Source of the DNA: Pseudomonas khavaziana
Lineage (GTDB): Bacteria; Pseudomonadota; Gammaproteobacteria; Pseudomonadales; Pseudomonadaceae
Direction: 5' to 3'
Length of the DNA: 64,000 bases
Assembly: GCF_019145205.1 (NCBI RefSeq)
Contig: NZ_JAHSTT010000002.1
Location: 434,001-498,000 of the forward strand
Positions 35,533 through 43,711 of the stretch are shown here, piece by piece. The position numbers and the translations under genes were made by a program. Under the pieces are notes generated by a model, which saw nothing but the letters and a program-made list of their open reading frames with translations, was not told where the DNA came from and ran no database searches. Numbering within the stretch: position 1 is the stretch's first letter; every line of letters begins with the position of its first letter.

Positions 35533-35760
35533 TGGGCATCGAGCCCTCGCGTTCGAGATGCGCAACTGAGACCGACAGGCCAGGCAGATGCCTCTTATGG
35601 TGCTGATACAGAGGCGTTGAAGTGCAAGCCTTTCTCGCTGTTGGCGAGCTCGTCCTACGTACCTTGAAGTCTGCTCCCGCAGGAAAAATTGTTTTGACGG
35701 CTAGTTTGAATTTTGAAGAGGCTGATAGCGTAATCATTCAGTTTTCATAGGTATTGAGTG
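35533..35760. other. Intergenic gap between paralogues 1 and 2
   Basis: This stretch of about 228 bp holds no gene I can support and no REP element. Its downstream half is A/T-rich (GAATTTTGAAGAGGCTGATA region) and may contain the promoter for copies 2 and 3. Confidence 0.4.
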
Positions 35761-36315
35761 ATGCATTATTTGAAAGTTTTTGCTCAGGGGCGTGGCGGGC
35801 GCGATCACGCGGATAAAGTTGTTGCCAGGTTTTATAAGAAGGATAAATGCGGCGCTGATCGGTTAATGCATGAGGAAGTTGCCTTCAACCTGGACCGCGA
35901 GGGGGAATATGATCATGGTCTTTATGATTTGCATCTCAGTGGGGATATTAACGGAGATGGCAAGGAGAACTTCCTTGATCAACGTATTTTCCATTCATTT
36001 GTGAATGCATTTATGTTGCTCGGTTGGTTTGATTTTTGCGCCGGCCATTCACATTGTTTAACCATGCACGTGAAGCATTACAGCGCCAACGGTAAGCCCA
36101 ATGCGATTGAATTGAATTTTCTTGAGCGCGCGGGTGAGCAGGAAACCCTTATTTATAAAGCCAGCGCTTATGACGGTGATGGGGATGCCGTGATGGACTC
36201 GTTTACCAACACCGATGTCAATCGAAATGGCAAGGTGGATGAGCTGGATAAGGCGTTGATCAGAGTGTTGTGCAAGCTCTTTCTAGAGTTCAAGTGGTAT
36301 GCACACAAGGAGTAA
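35761..36315 (+). CDS. Dockerin/EF-hand-like repeat protein of unknown function, copy 2
   Basis: The protein has 184 residues, paralogous to copies 1 and 3. It contains two textbook dockerin-type loops: D62-N64-D66-K68-N70-D73 (SGDINGDGKENFLDQR) and D152-N154-N156-K158-D160-D163 (TDVNRNGKVDELDKA). Related partial loops occur at LDREGEYD (residues 44-51) and YDGDGDAVMD (137-146). Four cysteines are present (30, 93, 99, 171). No export signal is seen. An ATG at 35761 is preferred over the GTG at 35758. Codon use is unlike the rest of the window (many GAT, TTT, AAA). The function is unknown. Confidence 0.75.
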   Translation: MHYLKVFAQGRGGRDHADKVVARFYKKDKCGADRLMHEEVAFNLDREGEYDHGLYDLHLSGDINGDGKENFLDQRIFHSFVNAFMLLGWFDFCAGHSHCLTMHVKHYSANGKPNAIELNFLERAGEQETLIYKASAYDGDGDAVMDSFTNTDVNRNGKVDELDKALIRVLCKLFLEFKWYAHKE

Positions 36316-36319
36316 ACAA

Positions 36320-36850
36320 GTGCGTTATTTAAAGGTTATTGCACAGGACCAGACGGGGGGTGGACGGGCAAATACCGTGCGGCTCCAATTCTACCAACAT
36401 ACCCAATGCGATCAGAGCCGCTTGGTCAATGAGGTCGTGGCCTATGATTTCACCTCAGATGGGAAAATAGACTACAGCCGGGGAGACGTTACCAATAACG
36501 GTCAGGAAAACAGCCTGGATAGGGTACTGCTGGACAGGTTTGCCAATGCTTATTTGAAGATCAATTGGGTTAATCGCGGGTCCGCTGCAAAACGCTACAT
36601 GAAGATTTTTTCCGAAGACTTTTACAGGGACGGCACACCCGACACCGTGCGCCTGCATTTGCATAAAGGGCCAGATCTGCTCAGTTCGGATACTCAAATC
36701 TCTTGGAGCGCTGCCTATGATTTTGATAACAATGGCGAACTTGAGTGGAACATTCATTCCGATATCAATCGGGATGGTGTTATCGATGAGGTGGACAAGC
36801 ATCTGGTCCAGCAACTGGCTGAACTTTACTTGAAGTTCAACTGGCACTAG
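36320..36850 (+). CDS. Dockerin/EF-hand-like repeat protein of unknown function, copy 3
   Basis: The protein has 176 residues with a GTG start 4 nt after the stop of copy 2; an AGGAG box overlaps that stop, indicating translational coupling. It has two modules (1-85, 91-176). Loops are D56-T58-N60-Q62-N64-D67 (GDVTNNGQENSLDRV) and D148-N150-D152-V154-D156-D159 (SDINRDGVIDEVDKH), plus partial loops at YDFTSDGKID (42-51) and YDFDNNGELE (133-142). Both modules end LK.NW. No signal peptide. It ends 3 nt before the stop codon of the convergent GTPase gene. An in-frame ATG at 36299 inside copy 2 is less likely. Confidence 0.75.
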   Translation: MRYLKVIAQDQTGGGRANTVRLQFYQHTQCDQSRLVNEVVAYDFTSDGKIDYSRGDVTNNGQENSLDRVLLDRFANAYLKINWVNRGSAAKRYMKIFSEDFYRDGTPDTVRLHLHKGPDLLSSDTQISWSAAYDFDNNGELEWNIHSDINRDGVIDEVDKHLVQQLAELYLKFNWH

Positions 36851-36853
36851 TCG

Positions 36854-38221
36854 TCAATTCGCAATGAGTTGCTGCGCCAGGGCCAGGATCTGCTCCTGGC
36901 GCTCAGCCTGGCTCAGTTTGGCGTGGGCGTTGAGGCTCGACCATTGCGGATGGGCGCGGGCCTTACCCAAGGCGTCGGGCAGCTTGCCCTCGCGCCAGGT
37001 TTTATCCTGGGGCGTGTCGACCTTGATGCTGTGCACCGCCGCATGGCCGCGCAGGTTGAGAGCCTTGAGCAGTTGGCGTTGGCGCAGGGCAAGCAGGCGC
37101 AGCACGCTGTCGTCGACGGTCAGCTCGCGCTGGCCCTTGATTTTGCCGAGCAGGCGGCTGCCGTAGCTGCGCGCCGTTTGCAGCGCGCCACCGGCGATGG
37201 CACCGGCCAGGGCTGCAGCGCCGAGTGTCAGGCCGCCGACCAATAGATCCACACCCGCACCGGCCGCAGCGCCGGCGGCGATTCCACCACCGACCCGCAC
37301 GCCAAGCTGCTTGAGGGTTTCGGGATTGAACAAGTCATCGCCCCAGCGCCCGTCGAGTAGCGGCAGGTCACTGGCGGCGGCATCCTGCGGGCGGAAGCCG
37401 AACAATTTGAGCAGGGCTTCGACGCACTTCTGTTCGCGTTGGCGCACGGCTTTACGCAGATCGCCGATGGCTTGCTGTTCATTCTCGGTGACCACGCTGC
37501 GACGGCAGGCGGCGCAGTCGATCAGCAGCTCGGCGATCAACCGCGCAGCGCTTTGCTGGCGGGCCAAGCGTTGGGCCTCCTGGTCTAGGATCAGGCGCTG
37601 CAACTGTGGCCGTGAGGTTTCCAACAGCAGGGCCAGGCTTTCATACAGCCGGCGCTCGCCGTCTTCCGGCGGTGCCACGCTGTCGAAACGCACCAACGCA
37701 TGCAGGCCGAGGCGGGCCAGGGCTTCGCGCCAGTCCGGCTCGCGATGCTCGCTGCTGCTGACGAAGTTGAGCACCGGCAGCAATGGCTTGCCGCAACTGG
37801 CCAGCACCTGCAGTTCGTCACGGTACTTGGCCAGTACCGGCTCGCGGGCGTCGATTACATACAGGCCGGCGTCCGAGGCCAGCAGTTGGCGCAATACCTT
37901 GGCTTCCTGTTCGAAACGCTGGCGGGCTTCGCTGCCTTCCAGGAAGCGCGCCAGGCGGGCCGGGCCGTCCAGGCGTTCGCCGGGGCGATCCAAGCGCTCC
38001 AGATAGTCGAGCAAGGCGATGGCGTCTTCCAGTCCGGGCGTGTCGTACAGTTCCAGCAAGGCTTCACCATCCACCGACAAGCGTGCACCTTCGACATGCC
38101 GCGTGGTGCTGGGGCGATGGGAGACTTCGCCGAAGCCCACATCGCGGGTGAGAGTGCGCAGCAGTGAGGTCTTGCCGACGTTGGTGTGGCCGACCACGGC
38201 GAGTTTCAGCGGTTTAGTCAT
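36854..38221 (-). CDS. GTPase with DUF3482 domain (YfjP/Era-like)
   Basis: The protein has 455 residues. An N-terminal small GTPase domain has G1 VGHTNVGKTSLLRTL, G2-region RPSTTRHVEG and G3 DTPGLED. The C-terminal half is DUF3482, with two hydrophobic glycine/alanine-rich hairpins (VGGGIAAGAAAGAGVDLLVG, LGAAALAGAIAGGALQ) that may insert in membranes. It follows the DUF2868 membrane gene with an 8-nt overlap; the two are almost always paired in pseudomonads. A membrane-stress or transport-linked GTPase role is inference. Confidence 0.85.
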   Translation of the reverse strand: MTKPLKLAVVGHTNVGKTSLLRTLTRDVGFGEVSHRPSTTRHVEGARLSVDGEALLELYDTPGLEDAIALLDYLERLDRPGERLDGPARLARFLEGSEARQRFEQEAKVLRQLLASDAGLYVIDAREPVLAKYRDELQVLASCGKPLLPVLNFVSSSEHREPDWREALARLGLHALVRFDSVAPPEDGERRLYESLALLLETSRPQLQRLILDQEAQRLARQQSAARLIAELLIDCAACRRSVVTENEQQAIGDLRKAVRQREQKCVEALLKLFGFRPQDAAASDLPLLDGRWGDDLFNPETLKQLGVRVGGGIAAGAAAGAGVDLLVGGLTLGAAALAGAIAGGALQTARSYGSRLLGKIKGQRELTVDDSVLRLLALRQRQLLKALNLRGHAAVHSIKVDTPQDKTWREGKLPDALGKARAHPQWSSLNAHAKLSQAERQEQILALAQQLIAN

Positions 38222-39593
38222 GACCAGTCTCCAGCCAGTTCAGCGGCGCGCAATCGGCAAACGTTAGATCAAGCTGTTGCAGCGCGGTGTGCCAATCACC
38301 CAGACGTTCGGCATCCAGAGCCTGGCCCGATGGTGCTTGCAGCAGCCACACACGGGTGGCGGCGGCGCTGCGTGCCAGTTCGGCGATCAGCGCCAGGCTG
38401 CCTCGGTCGGGTGAGCGCCGCGGGTCGCAGGCGATAGCCAGGCGAGCGGGCGGGAAACGGCTGAGTTGCTCCAGCAGTTTGTGACGTGATTCGCGGCTGT
38501 CGAGGATACCGGCGTTTTTTATGCTGGCCGGCAGCTTGGGTGGCCAAGGGTGTTGATCGTCCAGCTCGATGGCGACCAGCAAGGCGCCGTCGCTGTCCAT
38601 ATCGCTGACGCCACCGCTGACGTGGTGCAGTTGCTCGGGCGCCACATCGTTGATCCCCAGGCGTTCGCTGCTGGGCATCAGGCGGTCGCGCAACTGGCTG
38701 TAGCCGGGCAGGTTGAGGTCCAGGCGCAAGGCGGCACGCCCGACCTTCCAGCGCCACAGGCAGAGCAGGGCGAGAATCAGTCGGGGCAGCAGGCCGTAGA
38801 CCAGCAATACGCCCACCAGCCAGGCAGCCCAGGCTTGGCGGGCGCTTTCGATATTCAGCGCGGAATCGCCGCTGGCGCGGATCATGTCGACGCTCGGCAC
38901 GTTGAAGCCCAGCAGCGCGGGCAGGGTGCCGAGGGCTTGGGTTACGGCGACAAAAGTGTCGGCACCGAGAATGGTGGTTTCCCATACAAAGCCGTAGCGC
39001 CGTGTGGCCAATAGCGTCAGCAAAATCACCAGGGCACTGAGCAATGCCAGCAGCCACAGGCTGTTGACCAGCACACCCACCGCCCAGCGATTGAGTTTTT
39101 GCCGTTGCAGCAACAGCAACAATGCCGGGGCCAATTGCGCGGCCTTGGCGTCACGCGCGAGTTTTTCGCTGAGCCACAACCACAGTCGCCCGAGACTGGC
39201 GCTGTGCTCGCCAGCAAACAGCAGGCCCAGGGCCCAGCTGATCAGCAAGATCAGGTTCAAACCGAGCAGGCTGCCCAGGGCCCAGAACACGTTGACTGGG
39301 GCCAAACCGTTACCCAGTGCGGCAAACGCCAAGCCGGCGCCGCTGATCACGGCCACCACCACCAGCAACACCAGCGCCAGGCGCGCGCCTTGCAGCCAGC
39401 GCGTGAGGGCGCCGGTCAGGCCATCGCGCTCGGCCAAGTGCAAGGCGCGCTGGGTGATCCGCGTCGGCAGGTCGCCCCCGGCCGTGCGGGCCAGGCGGTT
39501 GGCTTCCAAATCTTCCAGGGGGCCGGCGTGTTCTTCACGCAGGCGCACGGTTTCTGTCAGCCAGAGGTTGTGCAGGGGGGTCAGTGCAGTCAC
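38214..39593 (-). CDS. DUF2868 domain-containing membrane protein
   Basis: The protein has 459 residues and starts at a GTG with an AGGA box 6 nt upstream. It has about five membrane helices (ALVLLVVVAVISGAGLAFAA, VFWALGSLLGLNLILLISWA, SLWLLALLSALVILLTLLA, WLVGVLLVYGLLPRLILALL) and a soluble C-terminal part of about 170 residues that may resemble a nucleotide-binding fold (LLVAIELDDQHPWPPK). DUF2868 has no established role. Overlap with the GTPase gene argues that they form one functional unit. Confidence 0.82.
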   Translation of the reverse strand: MTALTPLHNLWLTETVRLREEHAGPLEDLEANRLARTAGGDLPTRITQRALHLAERDGLTGALTRWLQGARLALVLLVVVAVISGAGLAFAALGNGLAPVNVFWALGSLLGLNLILLISWALGLLFAGEHSASLGRLWLWLSEKLARDAKAAQLAPALLLLLQRQKLNRWAVGVLVNSLWLLALLSALVILLTLLATRRYGFVWETTILGADTFVAVTQALGTLPALLGFNVPSVDMIRASGDSALNIESARQAWAAWLVGVLLVYGLLPRLILALLCLWRWKVGRAALRLDLNLPGYSQLRDRLMPSSERLGINDVAPEQLHHVSGGVSDMDSDGALLVAIELDDQHPWPPKLPASIKNAGILDSRESRHKLLEQLSRFPPARLAIACDPRRSPDRGSLALIAELARSAAATRVWLLQAPSGQALDAERLGDWHTALQQLDLTFADCAPLNWLETGHD

Positions 39594-39662
39594 GCGCCAT
39601 CCTGTTGTTTCAGTGAGGTTGGAGCATAACCGCTGGCTCGCGCCTCTGGTATTCTCGTCGCC

Positions 39663-40175
39663 ATGAAAAAAACTCTCCCTTTAAGCCTGATCGCAGCCCT
39701 CGGTGAAAACCGCGTGATCGGCGTCGACAACAGCATGCCCTGGCATTTGCCGGGGGATTTCAAATATTTCAAGGCCACCACGCTCGGCAAGCCAATCATC
39801 ATGGGGCGCAAGACCTGGGATTCCCTGGGCCGACCGTTGCCGGGGCGCTTGAACCTGGTGGTCAGTCGTCAGACCGATCTGGCGCTTGAAGGTGCGCAAG
39901 TTTTTCCGTCACTTGAAGCGGCGGTAGAACGCGCTGAGGAATGGGCCAAGGCCCAAGGCGTGGACGAGCTGATGCTGATCGGCGGCGCGCAGTTGTATGC
40001 GCAGGGGCTGGAGCAGGCCGATCGCTTGTATCTGACGCGGGTGGCGTTGAGCCCGGAAGGGGATGCGTGGTTTCCAGAGTTTGATACGAACCAGTGGAAG
40101 CTGGTGTCGAATCTGGAGAATCCAGCTGAAGGCGATAAGCCGGCGTACAACTTTGAAGTGTGGGAGCGCAACTAG
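39663..40175 (+). CDS. folA: Dihydrofolate reductase
   Basis: The protein has 170 residues. It reduces dihydrofolate with NADPH and is the trimethoprim target. SLIAALGENRVIGVDNSMPW, the KPIIMGRKTWDSLGRPLPGR cofactor loop and ELMLIGGAQLYAQGL are classic. The active-site acid appears as Asp in the YFKATT-preceding helix region (LPGDFKYFK). Its TAG stop directly abuts a REPIN. It recycles the folate used by thyA in this same window. Confidence 0.96.
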   Translation: MKKTLPLSLIAALGENRVIGVDNSMPWHLPGDFKYFKATTLGKPIIMGRKTWDSLGRPLPGRLNLVVSRQTDLALEGAQVFPSLEAAVERAEEWAKAQGVDELMLIGGAQLYAQGLEQADRLYLTRVALSPEGDAWFPEFDTNQWKLVSNLENPAEGDKPAYNFEVWERN

Positions 40176-40276
40176 TGTAGGAGCGAGCTTGCTCGCGAAG
40201 ATCGTCAACGATGACGCGGGCATTCTGAATGAACGCGGCGCCCTCAGGTTCTTCGCGAGCAAGCTCGCTCCTACAG
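40176..40276. repeat. REPIN, TGTAGGAGCGAGC family
   Basis: TGTAGGAGCGAGCTTGCTCG then CGAAG, a spacer of about 55 bp starting ATCGTCAACGATGACGCGG, then TTCGCGAGCAAGCTCGCTCC then TACAG. It begins at the base after the folA stop codon and ends 12 nt before the tcyP stop codon, filling the whole convergent gap. Confidence 0.92.
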
Positions 40277-40287
40277 GTTATAAGCCT

Positions 40288-41679
40288 TTATGCCTGCGCC
40301 AGTTCGGCATGTTCATCGGCATTCAACAGCTTTTTATCCGTCTGCCCCATGATCTGGCTGGTAATCGCCCCCGCCGTCATCGAACCATTGACGTTCAACG
40401 CCGTACGGCCCATGTCGATCAGCGGCTCCACGGAAATCAGCAGCGCCACCAGTGACACCGGCAAGCCCATGGCCGGCAGTACGATCAGCGCGGCAAAGGT
40501 CGCACCACCGCCTACGCCGGCAACGCCCGCCGAACTCAAGGTCACAATCGCTACCAGGGTCGCGATCCACAGCGGGTCCAGGGGGTTGATGCCCACGGTC
40601 GGCGCGACCATCACCGCCAACATCGCCGGGTAAAGACCGGCGCAACCGTTCTGGCCGATGGTCGCGCCAAACGAGGCGGCGAAGCCGGCGATGGATTGCG
40701 GGATGCCCAGGCGACGGGTCTGTGCCTCGATGCTCAGCGGGATGCTCGCTGCGCTGGAGCGGCTGGTAAAGGCAAAGGTCAGCACCGGCCAGACCTTTCG
40801 GAAGAAGCGCAGCGGGTTGATCCCGGCCAGGGACAGCAGCAGGCCGTGCACCACGAACATCAGGCCCAGGGCCAGGTACGACACCACCACGAAACTGCCG
40901 AGCTTGATGATGTCTTGCAGGTTGGAGCCGGCGACCACCTTGGTCATCAGCGCCAATACGCCGTACGGGGTCAGCTTCATCACCAGGCGCACCAGGCGCA
41001 TCACCCAGGCTTGCAGGGTGTCGATGGCGTTGACGACCTTCTGGCCTTTCTCCACGTCATCCTTGAGCAGTTGCAGTGCGGCGACCCCCAGGAAGGCGGC
41101 GAAAATCACCACGCTGATGATCGACGTCGGCTTGGCCCGGGCCAGGTCGGCGAACGGGTTGGCCGGCACGAACGACAGCAGCAATTGCGGGATATTCAGG
41201 TCGGCAACCTTACCGGCGTAATCACTCTGGATCACTTGCAGGCGCGCCATTTCCTGGGTGCCGGCCACCAAGCCTTCGGCGGTGAGGCCAAACAGGTTGG
41301 TCAGGCCGATGCCGATCAGCGCCGCGATGGCGGTGGTGAACAGCAGCGTGCCGATGGTCAGGAAGCTGATCTTGCCCAATGACGAAGCGTTATGCAGACG
41401 CGCCACGGCACTGAGGATCGAGGCGAACACCAGTGGGATCACGATCATTTGCAGCAGTTGCACATAGCCGTTGCCGACCAGGTCAAACCAGCCGATGGAG
41501 GCTTTGAGCACCGGGTTGCCGTCGCCGTAGATCGTGTGCAAGGCCGCACCGAACAGCACGCCCAGGACCAAGGCGAAGAGCACCTTCTTGGCCAGGCTCC
41601 AGTTCGTACGACGGGTTTGTGCCAGGCCCAGCAAAAGGGCCACGAACACCAATAAATTGAGAATCAGGGGCAGATTCAT
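40288..41679 (-). CDS. tcyP: L-cystine:cation symporter (TcyP/YdjN-like)
   Basis: The protein has 463 residues, the same length as E. coli YdjN/TcyP, with which it shares [52 protein letters not shown] and [20 protein letters not shown]. It belongs to the dicarboxylate/amino acid:cation symporter (DAACS) family; the second hairpin carries [14 protein letters not shown], the serine-rich re-entrant loop. It imports L-cystine for sulfur supply. The upstream region has an A/T-rich block that may be a CysB site. Confidence 0.9.
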   Translation of the reverse strand: MNLPLILNLLVFVALLLGLAQTRRTNWSLAKKVLFALVLGVLFGAALHTIYGDGNPVLKASIGWFDLVGNGYVQLLQMIVIPLVFASILSAVARLHNASSLGKISFLTIGTLLFTTAIAALIGIGLTNLFGLTAEGLVAGTQEMARLQVIQSDYAGKVADLNIPQLLLSFVPANPFADLARAKPTSIISVVIFAAFLGVAALQLLKDDVEKGQKVVNAIDTLQAWVMRLVRLVMKLTPYGVLALMTKVVAGSNLQDIIKLGSFVVVSYLALGLMFVVHGLLLSLAGINPLRFFRKVWPVLTFAFTSRSSAASIPLSIEAQTRRLGIPQSIAGFAASFGATIGQNGCAGLYPAMLAVMVAPTVGINPLDPLWIATLVAIVTLSSAGVAGVGGGATFAALIVLPAMGLPVSLVALLISVEPLIDMGRTALNVNGSMTAGAITSQIMGQTDKKLLNADEHAELAQA

Positions 41680-41742
41680 TGAAGCTCCGTTGAGAAGGCA
41701 GCCAATCGCGTGAGCCTGCGATTGCGAACCGGGAAGCCTAAC

Positions 41743-41795
41743 AGCATGAAATATAATGATTTAATACCGATATGGAATGGTAACTGTCGTTTTTG
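41743..41795 (-). promoter_or_regulatory. A/T-rich promoter block before tcyP, possible CysB region
   Basis: On the minus strand, TTCCAT and TATATT lie 16 bp apart and resemble weak -35/-10 boxes. The overlapping ATACCGATATGGAATGG (plus strand) is like sulfur-responsive CysB regions of pseudomonads, where TGGAAT-type half sites are common. Weak evidence. Confidence 0.3.
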
Positions 41796-41921
41796 GAATA
41801 AGGCGCTGGCGCGCATGCGTATGGCCTTGGCGTGATCAAGACGCAAGCGGTCGCGCCCGGGCGATAACTGTCATACGGATTTGTTAGCGTCGATGTCTTT
41901 CACTTGAGGGAGACAACGCCT

Positions 41922-42983
41922 ATGAAGCTCGCGCCGAAACTACTGATATCCGCCGCCTTCTGCCTCGGACTCGCCAGCCAGGCGTTCGCCGCCACCGAGT
42001 TGAAACACTGGCCGGCGCCTGCCGCCAAACAGTTGAACGCAATGATCGCCGCCAACGCCAACAAGGGTAACTATGCGGTGTTCGACATGGACAACACCAG
42101 CTACCGCTACGACCTCGAAGAGTCGCTGCTGCCGTACATGGAAAACAAGGGCCTGATCACCCGCGACAGCCTCGATCCTTCGCTCAAGCTGATGCCGTTC
42201 AAAGATACCGCCGAGCATAAGGAAAGCCTGTTCAGCTACTACTATCGCCTTTGTGAAGTCGACGACATGGTTTGCTACCCGTGGGTCGCCCAGGTGTTCT
42301 CCGGCTTCACCCTCAAGGAACTCAAGGTCCAGGTCGACGAGCTGATGGCGTCCGGCAAGCCGGTGCCGGTCAGTTACTTCGACGGCGATGCGGTGAAGCA
42401 GTCCGAAGTGCAGCCGCCGAAAGTCTTTACCGGCCAGGCTGAGCTATATAACAAGCTGATGGAAAACGGCATCGAGGTGTATGTGATGACCGCTGCTTCC
42501 GAGGAGCTGGTGCGCATGGTCGCCGCCGATCCGAAGTACGGCTACAACGTCAAGCCCGAGAACGTCATTGGCGTCAGCACGCTGCTCAAGGATCGCAAGA
42601 CCGGCGAGCTGACCACCGCCCGCAAGCAGATAGCCGCCGGCAAATATGACCAGGAAGCCAACCTTGGCCTGGAGCTGACCCCTTACCTGTGGACCCCGGC
42701 AACCTGGATGGCCGGCAAGCACGCGGCGATCCTCACCTACATCGACGAATGGAAAAAACCGGTGATCGTCGGCGGCGATACGCCGACCAGCGACGGCTAC
42801 ATGCTGTTCCACGATGTGGACGTGGCCAAGGGTGGCATCCACCTGTGGATCAACCGCAAGGACAAATACATGACCCAGCTTAACGGCATGATCGCCAAGC
42901 ACGCCGCGGCGCAAGCCAAGGAAGGACTGCCAGTGACGGCGGACAAGAACTGGGTGATCGTCAAGCCGGAGGACATCCAGTAA
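41922..42983 (+). CDS. HAD-family phosphatase, phosphorylcholine phosphatase-like (PchP-type)
   Basis: The protein has 353 residues with a signal peptide (LLISAAFCLGLASQAFA). The HAD motif I is D55-M-D57-N-T59 (VFDMDNTSYRYDLEE), motif II the VMTAASEEL serine/alanine loop, and motif IV GGDTPTSDGYM. DMDNT, TAAS and GDTP.SD are the set described for the P. aeruginosa periplasmic phosphorylcholine phosphatase PchP. A GAGGGAG box lies 8 nt before the ATG. It would release choline and phosphate from phosphorylcholine of host or plant lipids. It stands alone in the window, so choline regulation is not shown. Confidence 0.82.
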   Translation: MKLAPKLLISAAFCLGLASQAFAATELKHWPAPAAKQLNAMIAANANKGNYAVFDMDNTSYRYDLEESLLPYMENKGLITRDSLDPSLKLMPFKDTAEHKESLFSYYYRLCEVDDMVCYPWVAQVFSGFTLKELKVQVDELMASGKPVPVSYFDGDAVKQSEVQPPKVFTGQAELYNKLMENGIEVYVMTAASEELVRMVAADPKYGYNVKPENVIGVSTLLKDRKTGELTTARKQIAAGKYDQEANLGLELTPYLWTPATWMAGKHAAILTYIDEWKKPVIVGGDTPTSDGYMLFHDVDVAKGGIHLWINRKDKYMTQLNGMIAKHAAAQAKEGLPVTADKNWVIVKPEDIQ

Positions 42984-42998
42984 AACCGAGTCGCCCTT

Positions 42999-43071
42999 AT
43001 CGCAGGCAAGCCGGCTCCCACATTTGAAAGTGTTCACAAATCAAAATGTGGGAGGGGGCTTGCCCCCGATG
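42999..43071. repeat. REP pair, inverted order, GTGGGAGG family, left arm degenerate
   Basis: The left arm TATCGCAGGCAAGCCGGCTCC then CACATTT has several changes from the common form. The right arm AAATGTGGGAGGGGGC then TTGCCCCCGAT is intact. The arms face inward, like 19126-19208. Confidence 0.75.
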
Positions 43072-43105
43072 GCTATCTGAAGCCCAGGGCAATAAATAGA
43101 TATCA

Positions 43106-43124
43106 ATTGCGAACAAATCTCATC
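43106..43124 (+). promoter_or_regulatory. Candidate Fur box upstream of the ECF sigma gene
   Basis: ATTGCGAACAAATCTCATC has the TGCGAA...TCTCA pattern of Pseudomonas Fur boxes (two facing half sites TGCGAAC and TGAGATT) about 55 bp before the sigma factor start. This is where iron-starvation sigma genes are normally repressed by Fur-Fe(II). Confidence 0.55.
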
Positions 43125-43177
43125 TTCTGCTAGCGTGCGCACTCCCTGAACCGTCCGTTCTTTTTCAAGGTAGTGCT

Positions 43178-43711
43178 GTGTCCTCCTGGAATTCGCAGAT
43201 CGCGCGCCTGTTCGCGGAGCAGAAGAAAGCCCTCGAAGCCTTCGTCACTCGGCGCACCGGCAGCGCCCAAGTGGCCGCCGACCTGACCCAGGAGTCTTTC
43301 CTGCGCCTGGCGCGGCTGGATTCCGGCGACAAAATCGATAACCTTCCTGCCTTCCTTTTCACCATCGCCAGCAACCTGGTGCGCGATCATCAGCGCCAGG
43401 CCATCCGCCGCGAGCGCCTGGATGCCGGGGAGCCCAGCGATGAACTGCCGTGCAGCAACCCAGGTGCCGATGAGCAATTGGCGGCCTACCAGCAGGAACA
43501 GTTAATGCAGGCTGCCATCCTGGCGTTGCCCGAAGCGACTCGGCAGATCTTCCTGCTTTATCATGTCGACGAACTTTCCTATCGCGAGATCGGCGAGCGC
43601 TTGTCGATCAGCCCGCGCAGTGTGGAATATCAATTGCGTCGCGCCTTGATTGAATGCCGTGGCTATATCAAGACGCAGCTGGCTTGCGATGAACAAGGAC
43701 GCCGGTCATGA
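43178..43711 (+). CDS. ECF sigma factor, iron-starvation (FecI-like) type
   Basis: The protein has 177 residues with a GTG start. Region 2 is AEQKKALEAFVTRRTGSAQVA to LFTIASNLVRDHQRQ, with DLTQESFLRLAR matching the core-binding helix; region 4 is ALPEATRQIFLLYHVDELSYREIGERL. The following fecR and TonB-receptor genes show it is of the FecI class, which senses a ferric siderophore at the cell surface. Its ATGA junction overlaps fecR by 4 nt, so both are translated together. The specific siderophore is unknown. Confidence 0.92.
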   Translation: MSSWNSQIARLFAEQKKALEAFVTRRTGSAQVAADLTQESFLRLARLDSGDKIDNLPAFLFTIASNLVRDHQRQAIRRERLDAGEPSDELPCSNPGADEQLAAYQQEQLMQAAILALPEATRQIFLLYHVDELSYREIGERLSISPRSVEYQLRRALIECRGYIKTQLACDEQGRRS

